Source of the DNA: Alphaproteobacteria bacterium | Lineage (GTDB): Bacteria > Pseudomonadota > Alphaproteobacteria > RF32 > UBA3637 | Length of the DNA stretch: 12,447 nt | Direction: 5' to 3' | NCBI GenBank assembly: GCA_017632555.1 | Contig: JAGBRF010000149.1 | Location: forward strand, 1-12,447 | Part shown: in pieces, positions 1 to 7,028 of the stretch | Position numbering within the stretch: position 1 is the stretch's first letter | Layout: every line of letters starts with the position of its first letter | Translations under genes and position numbers: made by a program | Notes under the pieces: generated by a model | The model's database searches: none | Seen by the model: the letters and a program-made list of their open reading frames with translations, nothing else | What the model was told of the DNA's origin: nothing

Positions 1-171
1 ATCATTTTCAGAAGTACGATTACCACCACCAGTCATATAACCACCCAATATGACTGTCAGATCCGTTGGCACAACTTTTGTTCCGTAGTTTTTAATAACA
101 TCCAGTTGCCCGTTTCCGTTTTCTTCGTCACCCCAAATTTGCTCTGCTGTTAAAAATGTAAAATTCGGCAT
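1..171 (-). CDS. Unrecognised protein, N-terminal 57 residues only (runs off left edge)
   Basis: The reading frame begins MPNFTFLTAEQIWGDEENG and stays open for 57 codons to the edge of the window, so only the N-terminus is visible. The start is well supported: an AGGAGAGGA ribosome binding site lies just before the ATG, in the 13-bp gap after the stop of the upstream ankyrin gene, so the two are very probably one transcript. There is no signal peptide or membrane segment in the visible part. It is rich in Gly, Asn, Thr and acidic residues, with a Gly-rich stretch (GGYMTGGGN) near residues 46-54. I do not recognise the family and assign no function; the rest of the gene lies outside the window. 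Confidence 0.7.
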   Translation of the reverse strand, partial: MPNFTFLTAEQIWGDEENGNGQLDVIKNYGTKVVPTDLTVILGGYMTGGGNRTSEND

Positions 172-184
172 ATTCCTCTCCTTT

Positions 185-1522
185 TTACGTTCTGCCAATA
201 CGTTTTTTTGCCAGTAAAGAAAAAAGACCTTTTTTCCTTTTTTCCTGAGCTTCAATCAATAATTTTTCAATGTCCTTGCGGTTGTATTCTTTCGCCATAT
301 CCAGTGCGGTTTTGCCTTTTCGCGCTATGTTGGTATTTGCGCCGGCATCAAGCAATTTTTGGACAATTTGGGTATGTCCTTTTATAGTGGCGGCCATCAA
401 CGGCGTAAATCCCATAGAGTTTTTATGATCTATGTTGGCTTTATTATCAATCAACAATTGGACAAGTTCCGCTTTTCCGGTAAATGCCGCAAACGATAAC
501 GGCGTATTATTATGTCCATCCGGTTTTTTCATATTTATCCGGGCACCCCGTTTCAGCAAAGATTTTGCCTTTTCCACCATTTGAGCTTCGGAATCTTTTT
601 CAAAATCAATCGTTTGCCAAGAATCTTCCCAAAAGGACATTTTCCATTCATCTCTTAATTCTTCCCGTTGTTTTTGTGCTTCGGGGGTGTTTTCCAACAA
701 TTTTGCAAATTCTTGGCGTTTTTTTATGACGGCAATATTGTATGCGGTTTGTCCTTTGTCACTTTTTATATCGATATTGGCGCCGGCAGCGACTAATCTT
801 TTAGCCTTTTCTATATTATCCCCAAAGTGTACAGCCAACATTAAAGGCGTATATCCCGCTACTACTTGCGTATCCAACTTAAGATCCCTTCTTCTTAAAA
901 GCAAATCTAATGTTTGCGTTTTATCAGTGTCAGCAACAGCGCAGGCTAATGCAGTAGGTTTCATTTTGTGTTCCAACACTTGTTCGTTGATATCAACGTC
1001 TTTATGTTTCAGAAAAATTTCCACTAATTCCGGCTTATCGATACAATACAAAAAAGCAGAGGCGCCTTCTTTGCTTTTCAAGTTTACATCAATATCTTTA
1101 CGTTCCAGCAAAAGTTCCAAAATTTTTTTTGCGTTTTCTATTTGTGTCGGCCAAGAAACACGATGTAATGCAGCCATTCCTTTGTTGTCTTGTTTGTTGA
1201 CGTCAATATCTTTTGCGTTCAGTAAAGTTTCTACTATTTCTACTTCTCCCTTTTCAACGGCAGCTAACAATGCGGTGTATCCGGTCCTGTTTTGTATCAA
1301 GTTTACATTTGCACCGGCGGCAAGTAATTTTTTTACAACATGAGCATATCCGAATTCGGCGGCTTTAATCAAAGGCGTAGCACCACTTTGGGGATCTTGC
1401 ATATTTACATCTACACCCAGATTGATTAAATCATTTACTGATTTCAAAATCTCTCTTTCAGTAACATGAGAGTTTTTATAAATAGATCTTTTCCAAGTTT
1501 CTTCCCAGCTGTTTTTATCCAT
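185..1522 (-). CDS. Ankyrin-repeat protein, 445 aa, two-unit architecture
   Basis: A soluble protein built of ankyrin repeats, which form stacked helix pairs that bind other proteins; the partner cannot be told from sequence. Repeats with the typical TPL..AA..G...V...LL..GA.(V/I)N pattern span about residues 47-280 and again 338-425. There is no signal peptide or membrane segment. Each half starts with the same cap: W6-E-E-T-W10 and W298-E-D-S-W302, followed about 30 residues later by G-(V/A)-x-(V/I)-N. The protein therefore looks like a fusion of two ankyrin units; the second resembles the 199-residue protein at 8750. A longer frame starts at 1669, but I chose the ATG at 1522 because it has an AAGGAG site, and the promoter at 1556-1584 would make the longer start untranscribed. 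It leads a two-gene transcript with the truncated gene at the left edge. A host-directed effector role is possible but unproven. Confidence 0.9.
   Translation of the reverse strand: MDKNSWEETWKRSIYKNSHVTEREILKSVNDLINLGVDVNMQDPQSGATPLIKAAEFGYAHVVKKLLAAGANVNLIQNRTGYTALLAAVEKGEVEIVETLLNAKDIDVNKQDNKGMAALHRVSWPTQIENAKKILELLLERKDIDVNLKSKEGASAFLYCIDKPELVEIFLKHKDVDINEQVLEHKMKPTALACAVADTDKTQTLDLLLRRRDLKLDTQVVAGYTPLMLAVHFGDNIEKAKRLVAAGANIDIKSDKGQTAYNIAVIKKRQEFAKLLENTPEAQKQREELRDEWKMSFWEDSWQTIDFEKDSEAQMVEKAKSLLKRGARINMKKPDGHNNTPLSFAAFTGKAELVQLLIDNKANIDHKNSMGFTPLMAATIKGHTQIVQKLLDAGANTNIARKGKTALDMAKEYNRKDIEKLLIEAQEKRKKGLFSLLAKKRIGRT
188..631 (-). repeat. Ankyrin unit paralogous to 8903-9349 (inverted)
   Basis: This is the second unit of the 445-aa protein (residues 298-445). 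Its cap and ankyrin repeats align without gaps with residues 52-199 of the protein at 8750. The two lie in opposite orientation on either side of the fab region. Confidence 0.75.
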
Positions 1523-1555
1523 TTTGGCTCCTTCCTTTACCGTTTCATAAGGAAT

Positions 1556-1584
1556 ATTATACCATATTTTAAAAGACAAGTCAA
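1556..1584 (-). promoter_or_regulatory. Sigma70 promoter of the 445-aa ankyrin gene
   Basis: Read on the minus strand, TTGACT is followed by a 17-bp spacer and a perfect TATAAT. The predicted transcription start is about 25 bp before the ATG at 1522, leaving room for the AAGGAG ribosome binding site. Its -35 box sits only 6 bp from the -35 box of the divergent promoter that serves the phosphopantetheinyl transferase gene. Confidence 0.8.
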
Positions 1585-1590
1585 AAATTC

Positions 1591-1618
1591 TTGCATATTT
1601 TTTGCTTTTTTCTATACT
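1591..1618 (+). promoter_or_regulatory. Promoter of the phosphopantetheinyl transferase gene, predicting a leaderless mRNA
   Basis: TTGCAT, a 16-bp spacer and TATACT. The -10 box ends 6 bp before the ATG at 1625, so a normal start site falls on or next to the A of the start codon. No Shine-Dalgarno sequence is present before this ATG, which fits a leaderless transcript. Confidence 0.5.
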
Positions 1619-1624
1619 GGAACT

Positions 1625-2227
1625 ATGAAGGTTTTTATCAACGATATATCCCGAATTTCCGATGAACAATTATCCAAAGCAACGGATTTTTTGTCGGCGG
1701 AAGAAAAGGAACGTTTAAAGAATATGATTTCCGTTAAACGTCAACGGGAATTTATTTGCGGACATTTTTTGTTGCGTAAAATTTTAAGCGAAGAATTAAA
1801 AATGCCGACCATTGAAATTAAAACATTAAAATCGGGCGCTTTGGTGTTGGCGGATACGTCTTTGGGTTATATCAGTTTGGCACATTCTTTTGATAAAGTC
1901 GCAATTGCTTTTTGTTCCAATCCGGTCGGTATTGACGTGGAAAAAATGCGTGCAAAAGATAATTACAATGCTATTTTGGAACAAATTGATTCCGTAAAAG
2001 ATGCCCAGTCTTTGATGCAGCAGGGGGATTCTTCGCAAAATGCGTTTTTCAAATTATGGACACGCAGGGAAGCATTTTACAAGATGTCGTCAGTGTGTGA
2101 ACAAAGCGTTTTGGACAAGACTTTCTTTTATTATTTTGAGCAAAATGATTTTATGTTTTGCGCCGCTTCTACTGTGCCACAACAAATTCAATGGAAAAAT
2201 ATGAAAAGTATTGACAAAATCATCTGA
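1625..2227 (+). CDS. Sfp-type 4'-phosphopantetheinyl transferase, 200 aa
   Basis: Transfers the 4'-phosphopantetheine arm of coenzyme A to a conserved serine of carrier proteins, turning apo-ACP into holo-ACP in the cytoplasm. Family signatures are visible in order: a basic KRQREF region at 38-43, SLAHS at 84-88, the Mg/CoA-binding GIDVE at 102-106, and KLWTRREAFYK at 143-153, which matches the family's W-(T/S)-x-(K/R)-E-A block. At 200 residues it is slightly shorter than Bacillus Sfp. The open frame extends upstream to 1466, but that stretch runs through the ankyrin gene's start and promoter; the ATG at 1625 gives a normal N-terminus. The acpP gene is about 5 kb downstream, so AcpP is a plausible substrate. 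A secondary-metabolite carrier protein elsewhere in the genome is the alternative. Confidence 0.88.
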   Translation: MKVFINDISRISDEQLSKATDFLSAEEKERLKNMISVKRQREFICGHFLLRKILSEELKMPTIEIKTLKSGALVLADTSLGYISLAHSFDKVAIAFCSNPVGIDVEKMRAKDNYNAILEQIDSVKDAQSLMQQGDSSQNAFFKLWTRREAFYKMSSVCEQSVLDKTFFYYFEQNDFMFCAASTVPQQIQWKNMKSIDKII

Positions 2228-2239
2228 ATCTGCTAGAAT
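2211..2239 (+). promoter_or_regulatory. Sigma70 promoter of the duplicated-domain protein / queH unit
   Basis: Consensus TTGACA, a 17-bp spacer and TAGAAT. The -35 box lies inside the last codons of the phosphopantetheinyl transferase gene and the -10 box just past its stop. The predicted start is about 28 bp before the ATG at 2274. Read-through from the upstream gene is also possible, as no terminator lies between them. Confidence 0.75.
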
Positions 2240-2273
2240 GCTTTCCACTTAACGCTTGCGAAAGGTTTATAAA

Positions 2274-4118
2274 ATGGCGAAGAAAGCACACACACCAGAT
2301 TCTTTGTGGAATTATTTTTCCGGATATGAATATGATTCCAGAGTGTTGGAAAAAATCGGTTTAATGAATGATGATGAATACATCGAGTTTATAAAGGCAT
2401 ATTGTGCGGAAAAAAACATTTCGTTGCCGAAAGATTATTTTTCTTTTATACCCCAAGAATTATCAAAATTTATTCAAGTTCGGCCTGAATTCAAAAAGCC
2501 GATCAATCTGTTGGCGCATGCCATGTTGCCTTTACAAATAAAGCGTTTGGAATTGGGCAAAAATTTGGTTTCCAAAGACACAAAAGAAGAATTTTTTGCG
2601 GATATTAAAAAGAATATAAAAACCGCTAAATTCAAAACAAATAAAGAATTTCGCTGGTCTGTTTATTTGTCGTTGATATCAGGAACCGTTAAAGCATTAG
2701 AAGATGAAAAAAACACAGAAGGTAAATCGGCTTATACAGCGGCGTGTAAAAAAGCAAAAACGCTGAATACGGAATTGCGTAAAATCATAAAAGGCGTTGG
2801 GGAATATTTCTTATCCCAAGAAACCGTATGGTTTACCCGCGATGATGACGAAGGAAACTTGCAACCGGCTTTTTCGAATATTTCGAAATTGTTTGATTCT
2901 TCCGTGTCGATGTTGAGCAAAGACGATATTTGGAAAAAGGAAAAAGATATCATAAATTTGGCGGCAAAGGCCGTTATTTGGCACCCGTCAAAAGCTGTTG
3001 ATGAAAAAGTGGGATTGTTTGATGCCGTCATTGACTTGAAAGACAGAGTGGATACTTGGAAAGACATCGAAGATTCTGAACCGCATGTATGGGAAGAAAA
3101 ATTAAAACGTGAAGCTCGGGAAGCAAAAGCGGATAAAATACAAGATAATATGACATATTCTTCCTTGACCGGTGCCGGTGTTTGCTTTGATTTATTCTAT
3201 AATTTGGGATTGATTGATTCAAAAGAATTGATGGCCATGACTGTTGCGTGGGCTTTGACTATGCACCAAATTTCCAAAGCTCAAAAAGGTGAAGCACAAG
3301 AACAACAACCCGAAGATGAACCGAAGGATATGGAAGGAATGGATCCGGACGAAGCCAATCCGGAAGTAAAAAAGGAAACAATCGAAGGCAGTAGTGATTT
3401 CCAAATTCCGTTATCCCCTTGTCAATTAAGACAAATCGCCATTGACATTTCCGAAAGATTGAAAGAACAGGATTGTTTCAAAAATTTCGACTTAAAAACG
3501 GGTTTGAAGATTTTGGGTATGATTTCGCCCATTGTCTTTTTGAAAGTTTATCAGTTGGACGATTATTATTTTACGGAAAATTCAGCAAGGGATTTAAGAA
3601 GAGAAAAATTCAGATACAGAAAGCCGTTGGCTAAATGGAACGACCTTCAAAAAATGGTTTATTTATCCGCTTTTATTTGTTCAACAGTTCAGGATTTAGA
3701 AGACGAAAAAACACCGCATTCTATCAAAGATGCTAAGGATACACAAGGTAATTTGGAACGCATTTTGGAAGGTGTCCCTGAATATTGGTTCAGAAATTAT
3801 CTTGACAGAATAAATTATACTTTTGCCCAAAAAGGAACCGATGCCGATTTGAATTGTGCAAAGGTTATATTGGACGATGTATCTCAATGTTTTGATGCGG
3901 ATGATTTTTCCTTTGAAACAAAGGATCTTCCGGCTCGTTTGTCCGAAATGAAAAATTTGGCTTGTTTGGCAATTTGCATAAATCCGAAATGGGATGTTGA
4001 CGAAAAAGACGAATTTTTAGATAATGTTGAAAGTTTGGGAATAAAATCTGTTCCCCATATCGTGATAAAACATTCACGTCCCGATGATAACAGAGGAGAA
4101 GAAAAAACGCATGAGTAA
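2274..4118 (+). CDS. Unrecognised 614-aa protein with two copies of one domain
   Basis: I do not recognise this family. The protein is soluble, highly charged and mostly helical in character, with no signal peptide or membrane segment. It carries an internal duplication: residues about 75-257 align with about 407-590 at a steady offset near 332. Matching blocks are VYLSLISGTVKALEDEK (130-146) with VYLSAFICSTVQDLEDEK (462-479), the G-V-x-E-Y motif at 174-178 and 500-504, and VDEK at 242-245 and 575-578. The copies are joined by a lysine- and acid-rich linker (about 262-375) containing a run of Glu, Asp, Pro and Gln at 340-365. The ATG at 2274 is preferred over an in-frame TTG at 2256 because AAAGG precedes it at normal distance. 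The last 8 bp overlap queH, so the two are co-transcribed, but no shared function is evident. Confidence 0.85.
   Translation: MAKKAHTPDSLWNYFSGYEYDSRVLEKIGLMNDDEYIEFIKAYCAEKNISLPKDYFSFIPQELSKFIQVRPEFKKPINLLAHAMLPLQIKRLELGKNLVSKDTKEEFFADIKKNIKTAKFKTNKEFRWSVYLSLISGTVKALEDEKNTEGKSAYTAACKKAKTLNTELRKIIKGVGEYFLSQETVWFTRDDDEGNLQPAFSNISKLFDSSVSMLSKDDIWKKEKDIINLAAKAVIWHPSKAVDEKVGLFDAVIDLKDRVDTWKDIEDSEPHVWEEKLKREAREAKADKIQDNMTYSSLTGAGVCFDLFYNLGLIDSKELMAMTVAWALTMHQISKAQKGEAQEQQPEDEPKDMEGMDPDEANPEVKKETIEGSSDFQIPLSPCQLRQIAIDISERLKEQDCFKNFDLKTGLKILGMISPIVFLKVYQLDDYYFTENSARDLRREKFRYRKPLAKWNDLQKMVYLSAFICSTVQDLEDEKTPHSIKDAKDTQGNLERILEGVPEYWFRNYLDRINYTFAQKGTDADLNCAKVILDDVSQCFDADDFSFETKDLPARLSEMKNLACLAICINPKWDVDEKDEFLDNVESLGIKSVPHIVIKHSRPDDNRGEEKTHE
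2496..3044 (+). repeat. First copy of the internal protein duplication (residues ~75-257)
   Basis: Repeat at the protein level, found by hand alignment with 3492-4043. Conserved landmarks are the VYLS...LEDEK helix, a G-V-x-E-Y motif and the AVDEK...FD...L block. Edges are approximate. Confidence 0.75.
3492..4043 (+). repeat. Second copy of the internal protein duplication (residues ~407-590)
   Basis: Partner of 2496-3044, with the same three landmarks in the same order and nearly the same spacing. The copies are clearly diverged, so the duplication is old. Edges are approximate. Confidence 0.75.
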
Positions 4119-4635
4119 ATTATTACTTGTTTCATGTTGTGCGCCGTGTTCGTGTGCGGTTATACATCATTTGGCTAAACAAGGAAAAAATTTCAGCGTT
4201 CTTTTTTATAATCCGAACATTCGTCCTTTATCCGAATATCGCAAGCGTGCTGATGAAAACAAACGTGTTTGCGAAAAATACGGTGTTCCGTTTATTGAAT
4301 TGGAATATGATAATGACCGTTGGTGTTCGCTGACAAAGGGATTGGAAGCCGAACCCGAACAGGGAAAACGGTGTGATATTTGCTTTCAAATGCGACTTGA
4401 AAAAGCATTCAAATACGCCAAAGAAAATGGGTTTGACAGTGTCACCAGTGTTTTGGGATTTTCGCGTTACAAAGATTTTGACCAAGTCAATCGTGCGGCC
4501 GTGCGGGCAGGGGGCGAAGGTTTGTATGATATGACAAACTGGCGTAAAGGCGGCCTGCAAGAATTATCGCAGGCGTTAAAAGAAGAATTATCTTTATACA
4601 ATCAAAATTATTGCGGTTGTAAACCCAGAAATTAA
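4111..4635 (+). CDS. queH: Epoxyqueuosine reductase QueH, 174 aa
   Basis: Catalyses the last step of queuosine synthesis, reducing epoxyqueuosine to queuosine in the wobble position of GUN tRNAs. It is the cobalamin-independent alternative to QueG and belongs to the former DUF208 family. The family's cysteine pattern is intact: C9-C10-A-P-C13 at the N-terminus, C88-x2-C91 in the middle and Y-C168-G-C170 at the C-terminus; these bind the iron-sulfur cluster and metal. The blocks FYNPNI (32-37), E42-Y-x-K-R and KGLEAEPEQGKRC (76-88) are also typical. The ATG at 4111 lies inside the end of the upstream gene (8-bp overlap, ATGAGTAA), suggesting translational coupling. An AGAGGAG lies 12 bp upstream. 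A start at 4084 is possible but would place extra residues before the conserved N-terminus. Confidence 0.95.
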   Translation: MSKLLLVSCCAPCSCAVIHHLAKQGKNFSVLFYNPNIRPLSEYRKRADENKRVCEKYGVPFIELEYDNDRWCSLTKGLEAEPEQGKRCDICFQMRLEKAFKYAKENGFDSVTSVLGFSRYKDFDQVNRAAVRAGGEGLYDMTNWRKGGLQELSQALKEELSLYNQNYCGCKPRN

Positions 4636-4681
4636 AAAACATCACAGAAAAATCATAAGACCTTTCTGTGATGCTTGTTTT
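4634..4681. terminator. Bidirectional rho-independent terminator between queH and the lipoprotein gene
   Basis: A perfect 11-bp stem (4640-4650 pairing with 4663-4673, CATCACAGAAA with TTTCTGTGATG) encloses a 12-base loop. On the minus strand it is followed by six U, an ideal terminator for the lipoprotein gene. On the plus strand it is followed by the weaker CUUGUUUU, giving termination after queH. Confidence 0.85.
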
Positions 4682-4692
4682 CCGATAAACAC

Positions 4693-5040
4693 TTATTTTG
4701 TTTTATAAGTTCTGTTTTCGTTGATGTTGATTTCGTGATAATTATTATTTGCGTTGATAGCGCGTTGTACTTTCGTCACATCTTCCGCATTTTCAGCTGA
4801 ATCATCAGGAACTTGAACAGTTTCCGTTACGGTTTTTGTTTCAACCGTTCCGCCGACAGTTGTTGTCAAATCACGTTTAACGGTCATTGTTTTCATCTTT
4901 TTCGGACGAACGACAGTTTCATCTTCGTGTTCGTAATCAACTTGTCCGCGGTATGGAGAATCACGTGTATAGTGGTTGTAGTTACAACCGCAAACAGCCA
5001 AAAGCAAAGCAAAAGAACTAATTAAAAGAGCTTTATTCAT
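4693..5040 (-). CDS. Small lipoprotein of unknown function, 115 aa
   Basis: A short lipoprotein precursor. Residues 1-18 form a signal peptide (MNKALLISSFALLLAV core) ending in the lipobox V-C-G-C19, so Cys19 would be lipidated after signal peptidase II cleavage. The mature part is about 97 residues, hydrophilic and low in complexity: a Lys/Thr/Val-rich centre with repeated T-V-x-x-T motifs (residues about 50-76), then an Asp/Glu/Asn-rich tail with two NxN motifs. There is no domain I recognise. An AAAGGA site precedes the ATG. The gene stands alone, divergent from fabD and ending at a strong terminator. It is most likely a periplasmic or outer-membrane surface lipoprotein; the function is unknown. 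Confidence 0.8.
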   Translation of the reverse strand: MNKALLISSFALLLAVCGCNYNHYTRDSPYRGQVDYEHEDETVVRPKKMKTMTVKRDLTTTVGGTVETKTVTETVQVPDDSAENAEDVTKVQRAINANNNYHEININENRTYKTK

Positions 5041-5073
5041 TGTTTATTCCTTTCTTTAATGTAAGACAGATTT

Positions 5074-5102
5074 ATGCTAAATGCGTTTGAAAAAGAAATC
5101 AA
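5074..5102 (-). promoter_or_regulatory. Probable promoter of the 115-aa lipoprotein gene
   Basis: On the minus strand, TTGATT, a 17-bp spacer and TAGCAT, about 34 bp before the ATG. Both boxes are imperfect. The surrounding sequence is very AT-rich, so other choices are possible. Confidence 0.4.
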
Positions 5103-5130
5103 GAAAAAAATATTGTCACAAAAAATTAAC

Positions 5131-5158
5131 TTTATCTTCATATTGTTTTGTGTATGAT
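5131..5158 (+). promoter_or_regulatory. Possible promoter of fabD
   Basis: TATGAT at 5153-5158 is a good -10 box, but the best -35 candidate (TTTATC, 16-bp spacer) is poor. It lies about 35 bp before the fabD start in the 152-bp divergent region. No operator-like palindrome stands out. Confidence 0.3.
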
Positions 5159-5192
5159 AAGAAAAATTGAAAAACAAAAGGAAAGGTTTTTT

Positions 5193-6119
5193 ATGAAAAA
5201 AGCATTGGTTTTTCCGGGACAAGGTTCTCAAATCGTTGGGATGGGAAAGGATTTTTATGATAATTTTTCCGTTGCAAAGAAAGTCTTTGACGAAGTTGAT
5301 GATGCTTTGAATTTCAAATTGTCCGATATTATTTTTAACGGACCGGAAGAAGAATTGACAGCAACACAGAATGCGCAACCGGCTTTGATGGCTGTCAGTA
5401 TGGCGATTTGGCGTGTTTTTCAGCAAGAAACGGGATTGGATATAACCGATTTTACGTATGTCGCCGGTCATTCTTTGGGTGAATACAGTGCTTTATGTGC
5501 CGCAAAGGCTTTGTCATTGTCGGATACGGCAAGATTGTTGCAACGGCGCGGAATTGCTATGGCAAAAGCCACCCAAATTCAAAAAGGTTCAATGGCGGCC
5601 ATTTTGGGATTGAATATAGCTTCCGTTCAAAAATTGGCCGAAGAAACTCAAACTTTTGTGGCAAATGACAATTCAATCGGTCAGGTTGTTATCAGCGGTG
5701 CTTTCGGAAATATCGAAAAGGCGTGTGAAAAAGCCAAAGAAATGGGCGCAAAAAGGGCGTTGATGTTGAATGTTGCCGGTGCTTTCCATTGTCCTTTAAT
5801 GCAAACGGCGGCCGAAGAAATGAAACCGATTTTGGACGAAGTTTCTTTTAATAAGCCCGTTATTCCGGTTGTTGCGAATGTTTTGGCCAGTTCGGTAAAT
5901 GATGCCGAACAAATAAAACAATTGCTTTATAAACAAATAACCGGACAAGTTCGCTGGACGGAAACGGTTCAATGGTTAGAACGCCAAAATGTTGCGGAAA
6001 TTATTGAACTTGGGGCGGGAAAAGTTTTATCCGGTTTGGTCAAAAAAACGTCCCCTGAAATGCAAGTTTTCAGTATAAATGATATTTTATCACTTGAAGA
6101 ATTCAAAAAAACGATTTAG
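5193..6119 (+). CDS. fabD: Malonyl-CoA:ACP transacylase FabD, 308 aa
   Basis: Moves the malonyl group from CoA to ACP, supplying the extender unit for fatty-acid synthesis in the cytoplasm. The family hallmarks are present: the N-terminal FPGQGSQ (7-13), the nucleophile motif G92-H-S94-L-G-E with Ser94, Arg119 in QRRG for binding the malonyl carboxylate, and the catalytic His199 in AFHCPLM. TATQNAQPAL (57-66) and IELGAGKVLSGL (271-282) are also typical. Length is normal for the family (about 310). The ATG at 5193 follows an AAAGGAAAGG ribosome binding site; an in-frame upstream start at 5148 has none and would add residues the family lacks. It opens the fabD-fabG-acpP-fabF cluster and is followed 26 bp later by fabG. 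Confidence 0.97.
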   Translation: MKKALVFPGQGSQIVGMGKDFYDNFSVAKKVFDEVDDALNFKLSDIIFNGPEEELTATQNAQPALMAVSMAIWRVFQQETGLDITDFTYVAGHSLGEYSALCAAKALSLSDTARLLQRRGIAMAKATQIQKGSMAAILGLNIASVQKLAEETQTFVANDNSIGQVVISGAFGNIEKACEKAKEMGAKRALMLNVAGAFHCPLMQTAAEEMKPILDEVSFNKPVIPVVANVLASSVNDAEQIKQLLYKQITGQVRWTETVQWLERQNVAEIIELGAGKVLSGLVKKTSPEMQVFSINDILSLEEFKKTI

Positions 6120-6145
6120 ATATGATGAGTAAGAAAGGAAACTAA

Positions 6146-6883
6146 ATGTTCAGATTAGATGGTAAAAAAGCTTTGGTCACAGGTGCTGCGGGCGGTATAG
6201 GTCGCGCAATTGTAAAAACTTTGCATGGATTGGGCGCTACGGTCGGTATTACGGATATCAGCAAAGAAGCATTAGATGCTTTTGCCGCCGAATTGGGCGA
6301 TCGTGTTTTTGTTTTTGAAGCAAACTTGACCGATGGCGAATCGATTAAAGAATTAGTCAAGTCGGCAGAAAGCCAAATGGGACAAATTGATATTTTGGTA
6401 AATAACGCCGGCATTACAAAGGACGGTTTGGCTGTTCGTATGGCGGACGATCAATTCAAAGGCGTGTTGGACGTCAACTTGATTGCGCCGTTTATGTTAA
6501 GCCGTGCCGTTATGATGGGAATGATGAAACGCCGTTACGGACGCATTATCAATATGGCTTCGATTGTGGGTGTTATGGGTAATCCGGGACAAGCCAACTA
6601 TTGCGCTTCCAAAGGCGGTTTGATAGCTATGACAAAGGCGATTGCCGCAGAAATGGCATCGCGTGGTGTGACTGCAAACTGTGTCGCACCGGGTTTTGTT
6701 AAAACAAGAATGACAGATGTTTTACCGGAAGATGTAAAAACAAAAATGTTAAACGCTATTCCGTTGGCACGCTTGGGCGAGCCACAGGATATTGCTAATG
6801 CCGTTGCCTTTTTGGCCAGTGATGAAGCCGGCTATATTACGGGGCAAACAATACATGTAAATGGGGGTATGGCAATGATTTAG
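6146..6883 (+). CDS. fabG: 3-oxoacyl-ACP reductase FabG, 245 aa
   Basis: NADPH-dependent reduction of 3-oxoacyl-ACP to 3-hydroxyacyl-ACP, the first reduction of each elongation cycle. It is a classical short-chain dehydrogenase. Visible are the cofactor motif TGAAGGIG (12-19), NNAG (86-89), and the catalytic set Asn111, Ser139, Tyr152 and Lys156 (YCASK). The C-terminal G-Y-I-T-G-Q-T-I-H-V-N-G-G-M block is typical of FabG rather than other short-chain dehydrogenases, as is the position between fabD and acpP. A GAAAGGA site precedes the ATG. It is very probably co-transcribed with fabD. The stop codon forms part of a small inverted repeat (6883-6900) with no U-run after it, so read-through into acpP is possible. 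Confidence 0.96.
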   Translation: MFRLDGKKALVTGAAGGIGRAIVKTLHGLGATVGITDISKEALDAFAAELGDRVFVFEANLTDGESIKELVKSAESQMGQIDILVNNAGITKDGLAVRMADDQFKGVLDVNLIAPFMLSRAVMMGMMKRRYGRIINMASIVGVMGNPGQANYCASKGGLIAMTKAIAAEMASRGVTANCVAPGFVKTRMTDVLPEDVKTKMLNAIPLARLGEPQDIANAVAFLASDEAGYITGQTIHVNGGMAMI

Positions 6884-6916
6884 TATGCTGTTTTGCATAC
6901 AAATAAAAAAAGATAT

Positions 6917-6946
6917 TTGACAAATATTTTTTTTCTGTGGTATAAC
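6917..6946 (+). promoter_or_regulatory. Promoter of acpP inside the fab cluster
   Basis: Consensus TTGACA, an 18-bp spacer holding a run of eight T, and TATAAC. The predicted 5' leader is about 75 bases, long and AT-rich for this window. A dedicated promoter fits the high amount of ACP that cells need relative to the enzymes. Confidence 0.65.
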
Positions 6947-7028
6947 ACATTTATTCTTGAAAAAGAATCGTTGTTATGAATACAGTTTTTAACAATGTTA
7001 TTGGTTTAATAAATTGAGGAATTAAAAA

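Noticed and set aside
687..1343. 218-codon plus-strand open frame opposite the ankyrin gene
   Set aside because: It is antisense to a clear ankyrin protein, has no ribosome binding site, and its Ser/Phe/Leu/Cys-rich product is what a reversed ankyrin gene gives.
1466..1624. N-terminal extension of the phosphopantetheinyl transferase
   Set aside because: It would run through the start and promoter of the divergent ankyrin gene; family members begin near the ATG at 1625.
6883..6900. Small inverted repeat GTATGC/GCATAC at the fabG stop as a terminator
   Set aside because: Only 6 bp, AT-rich, and followed by A rather than U on the plus strand, so termination after fabG is unlikely.
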